NCBI GenBank assembly: GCA_023436765.1
Contig: JAEZHX010000233.1
Coordinates: forward strand, 1-8,161
Direction: 5' to 3'
Length of the DNA: 8,161 nucleotides
DNA from: Bacillota bacterium
Lineage (GTDB): Bacteria > Bacillota > Clostridia > Lachnospirales > Lachnospiraceae
A program made the position numbers and the translations under genes. The notes under the pieces were generated by a model. That model did not search any database and was not told where the DNA came from. It saw only the letters and a program-made list of their open reading frames with translations. Of this stretch, positions 5,619-8,161 are shown piece by piece; position 1 is the stretch's first letter; every line of letters starts with the position of its first letter.

Positions 5619-5682
5619 GCGTTGAATAATTATTTGTCGTTGGCATTTCTCACTACAGAACAGCGTATTTCAGGGGTAGGTA

Positions 5683-5937
5683 ATGGTGTGGTCAACACTA
5701 TCCGAGGAGGAGTTGAATGTTATGTTCCATGCAGTAAAAAGTATTCTAATCGATATGAGGAAGAGTTTACACTTACATACGTGGTGGGGAATTAATCTAT
5801 CGGAGAGGCTTCTTAATACCATATATAGTGAAAATAGACCTATTCCAGCCACGGAGATAAATAATGAAGAAGGGTGCATGGCTTACTTGAGGCCTAAACT
5901 TTGGGTGACTATATTGATAAAATTCATCGAGAAATAA
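5683..5937 (+). CDS. Hypothetical small protein, unrecognised
   Basis: 84 codons with an in-frame TAG two codons before the ATG at 5683, so the frame cannot extend far upstream. Two starts are possible. The ATG at 5683 follows AGGGG by six bases. The ATG at 5722 follows GAGGAGGAG by nine bases, although those bases would also be the Glu-Glu-Glu codons of the longer form. The product would be soluble, with a leucine-rich N-terminal helix, two adjacent tryptophans (TWWGI) and a basic-hydrophobic end. I recognise no family. It lies 42 nt before the AraC-type regulator in the same direction and could be co-transcribed, or it may be a gene remnant or chance frame in an otherwise 340-nt gap. No strong promoter is visible before it. 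Confidence 0.35.
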   Translation: MVWSTLSEEELNVMFHAVKSILIDMRKSLHLHTWWGINLSERLLNTIYSENRPIPATEINNEEGCMAYLRPKLWVTILIKFIEK

Positions 5938-5948
5938 ATAACATAAAG

Positions 5949-5957
5949 TGCTACAAT
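5949..5957 (+). promoter_or_regulatory. Possible extended -10 promoter of the AraC-type regulator
   Basis: TGCTACAAT is an extended -10 element, but the matching -35 position (near 5929-5934, GAGAAA) is poor. Transcription would start near 5964, right at the ribosome binding site, giving a very short leader. It is a candidate for a regulator-dependent promoter. Confidence 0.35.
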
Positions 5958-5963
5958 CTATTT

Positions 5964-5970
5964 GGAGGTG
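5964..5970 (+). promoter_or_regulatory. Ribosome binding site fixing the AraC-type start
   Basis: GGAGGTG, nine bases before the ATG at 5980. The in-frame TTG at 5962 overlaps this site, so it cannot be the start; the six residues it would add are the binding site read as codons. Confidence 0.75.
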
Positions 5971-5979
5971 AGAGGTAAG

Positions 5980-6822
5980 ATGCCGACGGATCAATGTATG
6001 CTAAGAGCATTGGAATATATAGAAGACAATATAGTCGGGGATCTAAGCCTTTATGATATCGCATCTGCTGCAGGCTTTTCCGTCCCGCATTTTTATCGCC
6101 TTTTTAGGAGATTGACCGGTGATACTGTTGGTGCTTATATCTTAAGGCGTAAATTATCAATAGCTGCAAGGGATATCATTCATACCAATAAGACGATTGC
6201 CAGTATCGCTTATGAATATGGGTTTGAATCTCATGATGTATTCACACGTGCTTTCTCAAGGATATATGGAATGTCTCCCAAAAAATATAAAGAATGTGAC
6301 GGTGTACCACCACTGAAAAGGCAGATCCTAATAGCGAATGAACAGGGAATGAATCATCAGCAGATGAATTTTAGCATTCTGCATTCAAAAGGCTTTAAAG
6401 TAATTGGAATGGATTGTATTGCTTCAAAATGGGATTCTGATGGTGCAATAGGCAGGTTGTGGAGTGATTTTCTCACACGTGCCGATGAAATAAAGCATTC
6501 GAGTGATCCAATGATCATGTACGGTATTTGTGAGCATGAAAATTGTGACGGTAATCATTTTAGATATCTGGCCGCCATAAGAGTGAATTCAATCGGGATG
6601 ATACCGGCAGGCATGGTAAGCCGTATCGTACCGGAAATGACCTTTTTGCAGGCTGATGTTCCTGGTTTTATCAGTGTACCTGATGCTTATGCCGGTACGA
6701 TTGGTTATGCAAAGAGTCTGGGGTATGTAATAGAGGACTATGATAATATTGAAGTTTATGAAGAAGTGTTTAAAGATCCGGCTTATCATAGCTTTCAATT
6801 ATTGATACCGGTGAAGGAATAG
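5980..6822 (+). CDS. AraC-family regulator with GyrI-like effector domain
   Basis: 280-residue DNA-binding protein. Residues 1-105 form the AraC/XylS domain with two helix-turn-helix units: LSLYDIASAAGFSVPHFYRLFRR, quoted here as LSLYDIASAAGFS plus YRLFRR (about 23-45), and TIASIAYEYGFESHDVFTRA (about 73-92), ending in GMSPKKYKE. After a linker, residues about 129-280 match a GyrI-like effector-binding domain, with the typical near-terminal IEVYEEVF segment and a final LLIPVKE strand. This order (AraC first, GyrI-like second) is that of Rob-type regulators, which bind small hydrophobic or toxic ligands and switch on target genes. The gene precedes the transglutaminase-like gene by 33 nt, so it probably controls that operon, though a wider regulon is possible. 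The ligand is unknown. Confidence 0.9.
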   Translation: MPTDQCMLRALEYIEDNIVGDLSLYDIASAAGFSVPHFYRLFRRLTGDTVGAYILRRKLSIAARDIIHTNKTIASIAYEYGFESHDVFTRAFSRIYGMSPKKYKECDGVPPLKRQILIANEQGMNHQQMNFSILHSKGFKVIGMDCIASKWDSDGAIGRLWSDFLTRADEIKHSSDPMIMYGICEHENCDGNHFRYLAAIRVNSIGMIPAGMVSRIVPEMTFLQADVPGFISVPDAYAGTIGYAKSLGYVIEDYDNIEVYEEVFKDPAYHSFQLLIPVKE

Positions 6823-6855
6823 TACAACAAAAGATACCGCAAAGGAGATAATGAT

Positions 6856-7812
6856 ATGACTGAGGTATTAAAATATTATAGTATTCCAGGTGACATTACC
6901 AGCCTTGATAAATATAAGGATTTTACGGAATGGCTTACTGCAGATTCAAATGCAATTTATCAGGTGGTACAGGGGTTAATTGTTCATGATATGTGGGTAG
7001 GACAGTATGGTGAAGCCTACATAAAGGAACACGAATATACACAGAAATTCGCTTATATGGAAGATTTGCTGGATAAAGCGTTGGAGCTTGATCATAGCAA
7101 TCTCGCTATTCCACGTCATCCGCGCAACCGTGTAATCGCCTGCTGCCGGGAATTTGCTACCTTAATGTGTGCATTGCTCAGAGCAAAAGGCATTCCGGCA
7201 AGAAGCAGGTGTGGGTTTGCTACATATTTGGGATGGAATGGTAAATATGAAGATCATTGGATCTGTGAGTATTGGAATGGGGAAAGATGGGTAATGGCAG
7301 ATCCTCAGCTTGACCCATTTCAGCAAAGCTCAGTAATTAGCTGGGCTATGAATGTGGCACAGGAGGGCAGCGGATTATTGCAGCGCATTCATGAATTTAA
7401 TCCACGCGACCTTACGGCAGATGAATTTATTACCGCAGGCCAGGCATGGAAGCTATGCAGGGAAGGCTCTGCTGATCCTGAACGCTTTGGAATAGGTTGT
7501 CCGATCAGACCTGAGTGGGGAATAGATTCTCTCTATGGTCTTTGGTTTGTGAGAGGTCAGCTACTCCGCGATTTCGCTGCGCTGAATAAGGTTGAAACTG
7601 TTCCGTATCTGGTTCGAATATGTAAAGGGTTGGATTGGAAGAATTGGCGTTTGGTTGGGTTAAAGGATCATGAATTGACAGATGAGGATTTACGCTTATT
7701 GGATACGATTGCTGAGCTAACCCTTCAGGTTGATATAAACCATTATGAAATTTGCAGGCTATATAAAGAAATATTGGAATTAAAAGTACCGGATGAAATG
7801 CTTGTGAGATAG
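6856..7812 (+). CDS. Cytoplasmic transglutaminase-like cysteine enzyme
   Basis: 318-residue protein with a transglutaminase-like (papain-fold) domain at about residues 80-160. The catalytic triad can be read: Cys97 in CCREFATLMCALLRAKGIPAR, cut here to CREFA and GIPAR, then His134 in EDHWICEYW and Asp149 in RWVMADPQLD. No signal peptide or membrane segment exists, so it is cytoplasmic, unlike many secreted relatives. About 150 residues of unrecognised, tryptophan-rich sequence follow the domain (for example the RPEWGIDSLYGLWFVRGQ region, of which DSLYGLWF is the core) and may bind the partner. Bacterial relatives include proteases, amidases and peptide-linking enzymes, so the reaction is uncertain. 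AAAGGAG lies eight bases before the ATG. It is the second gene of the AraC-GyrI operon and ends at the terminator at 7837. Confidence 0.85.
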   Translation: MTEVLKYYSIPGDITSLDKYKDFTEWLTADSNAIYQVVQGLIVHDMWVGQYGEAYIKEHEYTQKFAYMEDLLDKALELDHSNLAIPRHPRNRVIACCREFATLMCALLRAKGIPARSRCGFATYLGWNGKYEDHWICEYWNGERWVMADPQLDPFQQSSVISWAMNVAQEGSGLLQRIHEFNPRDLTADEFITAGQAWKLCREGSADPERFGIGCPIRPEWGIDSLYGLWFVRGQLLRDFAALNKVETVPYLVRICKGLDWKNWRLVGLKDHELTDEDLRLLDTIAELTLQVDINHYEICRLYKEILELKVPDEMLVR

Positions 7813-7836
7813 AAACCGATGTATGCTCTAAACGAT

Positions 7837-7884
7837 AAAAATGATTATCCTAGACTTTGGACTGTGCAGGATAATCATTTTTTT
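7837..7884 (+). terminator. Strong terminator, possibly bidirectional
   Basis: A perfect 14-bp stem (7837-7850 with 7869-7882, core ATGATTATCC/GGATAATCAT) around an 18-nt loop, ending in a run of seven U on the plus strand. On the minus strand the same stem ends in UUUUUAUC, so it may also stop transcription of the convergent gene entering from the right. It begins about 25 nt after the transglutaminase-like stop. Confidence 0.9.
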
Positions 7885-7968
7885 ACTGTTATATGGAATA
7901 TAAAAACAGTATAAGCGGCAGCCAGTCTGCTAGGGTGTGAAAGCACACTGGTTTTAAAACCACGTTTT
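7885..7968. repeat. Cluster of short inverted repeats and a 14-bp palindrome
   Basis: Stem ACTGTT-ATAT/ATAT-AACAGT (7885-7910, with three bulged A); stem GTGTG/CACAC (7935-7939 with 7944-7948, four-base loop); directly next to it a perfect palindrome TGGTTTTAAAACCA (7949-7962); and AAAAC/GTTTT (7956-7960 with 7964-7968) sharing its right half. CCAGT (7922-7926) can also pair with ACTGG (7947-7951). The stretch lies between two convergent genes and has no open frame worth calling. It may be a transcript 3' end, an operator or a small RNA. Confidence 0.5.
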
Positions 7969-8012
7969 AGATACAGACAGCACCTATCAAAGTTATGGAT
8001 GATAATCTATGC

Positions 8013-8161
8013 TTAAGGTAAGGGTTCTGCCTTTATTTGTATTTCAAAATATTCAGGAGTATCAGTGAAAAGGTCGGTCAGAAGCTCTGTCTGGATTACA
8101 AGCTGCGGTTCTATGCCTTGGTTCAGTACATATTCTAAAAGCTTGTTATATTGCTTCTCGG
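8013..8161 (-). CDS. C-terminus of a probable GyrI-like effector-binding protein
   Basis: The minus-strand frame enters from the right edge and ends at TAA (8013-8015), giving 49 visible codons; the 5' part is outside the window. The visible end, YNKLLEYVLNQGIEP then TDTPEYFEIQIKAEP, fits the last helix and strand of a GyrI-like effector-binding domain, in which a helix, a short loop and a final Tyr-x-x-Glu-Ile-Gln-Ile strand are usual. Such domains end AraC-type and MerR-type regulators, or stand alone. The DNA-binding part is not visible, so whether this is a regulator is inference. It is convergent with the transglutaminase-like operon and could share its terminator. Confidence 0.6.
   Translation of the reverse strand, partial: EKQYNKLLEYVLNQGIEPQLVIQTELLTDLFTDTPEYFEIQIKAEPLP

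Noticed and set aside
5670..5994. Minus-strand open frames of 65-69 codons opposite the unrecognised small ORF
   Set aside because: They have no ribosome binding sites and run across the divergent intergenic region; no family features are seen.
6589..6798. Minus-strand open frame of 69 codons inside the AraC-type gene
   Set aside because: It is antisense to the conserved GyrI-like domain and has no start signal.
7913..7970. Possible tRNA or structured RNA gene in the repeat-dense gap
   Set aside because: No cloverleaf can be built: there is no acceptor stem, no TTCGA-type T loop and no CCA end. It is kept only as a repeat cluster.

Overview
The window looks like a low-to-mid-GC Firmicutes chromosome, most likely a clostridial/Lachnospiraceae-type anaerobe. 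The reasons are strong AGGAGG-type ribosome binding sites before nearly every gene, TTGACA/TATAAT promoters, simple hairpin-plus-U-tract terminators, and a queT gene behind a preQ1-I riboswitch. This taxonomic call is an inference from signals and protein families, not from a marker gene. There are no rRNA or tRNA genes, CRISPR arrays, insertion sequences or phage genes.

Left part, minus strand (1-4891): one long co-oriented run. A strong promoter (4863-4891) starts a series of seven genes with 19-106 nt gaps and no convincing internal terminator. In transcription order these are a class I SAM methyltransferase, a short pyrophosphatase-fold protein, an atypical cytidine-deaminase-like enzyme, a DUF1801 (YdhG/Fra-like) protein, a histidine phosphatase, a prenyltransferase/terpene-cyclase-toroid-like protein, and a zinc-ribbon/DUF2007 membrane-anchored protein. 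An intrinsic terminator follows at 407-451. Beyond it a separate promoter (292-319) drives a small membrane protein whose C-terminus runs off the left edge. The first three genes sit closest together (25 and 19 nt gaps) and may form a small-molecule or nucleotide-processing set; that is inference.

Middle (4965-5618, minus strand): a single-gene unit for queuosine-precursor uptake. A TTGACA/TATACT promoter, a 5' hairpin and a preQ1-I riboswitch, in which the ribosome binding site can be locked into a pseudoknot, precede queT. A strong terminator follows. The product is a membrane protein for salvage of queuosine precursors, probably shut off when preQ1 is plentiful.

Right part, plus strand (5683-7884): an unrecognised 84-codon ORF, then an AraC-family regulator with a GyrI-like effector-binding domain, then (33 nt later) a cytoplasmic transglutaminase-like cysteine enzyme. 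A 14-bp-stem terminator closes the unit and may act in both directions. The regulator and the enzyme look co-transcribed, so the regulator may control its own operon in response to a ligand. Past a 128-nt patch of stacked inverted repeats (7885-8012), a minus-strand gene enters from the right edge. Its visible C-terminus resembles the end of a GyrI-like effector-binding domain, so a second ligand-sensing protein may face the operon.

Most interesting items: the riboswitch with its direct SD lock, the deaminase and pyrophosphatase homologues with altered signature residues sitting side by side, the AraC-GyrI/transglutaminase pair, and the repeat-dense intergenic region at the right end. Nothing clearly amounts to a new defence or mobile system.
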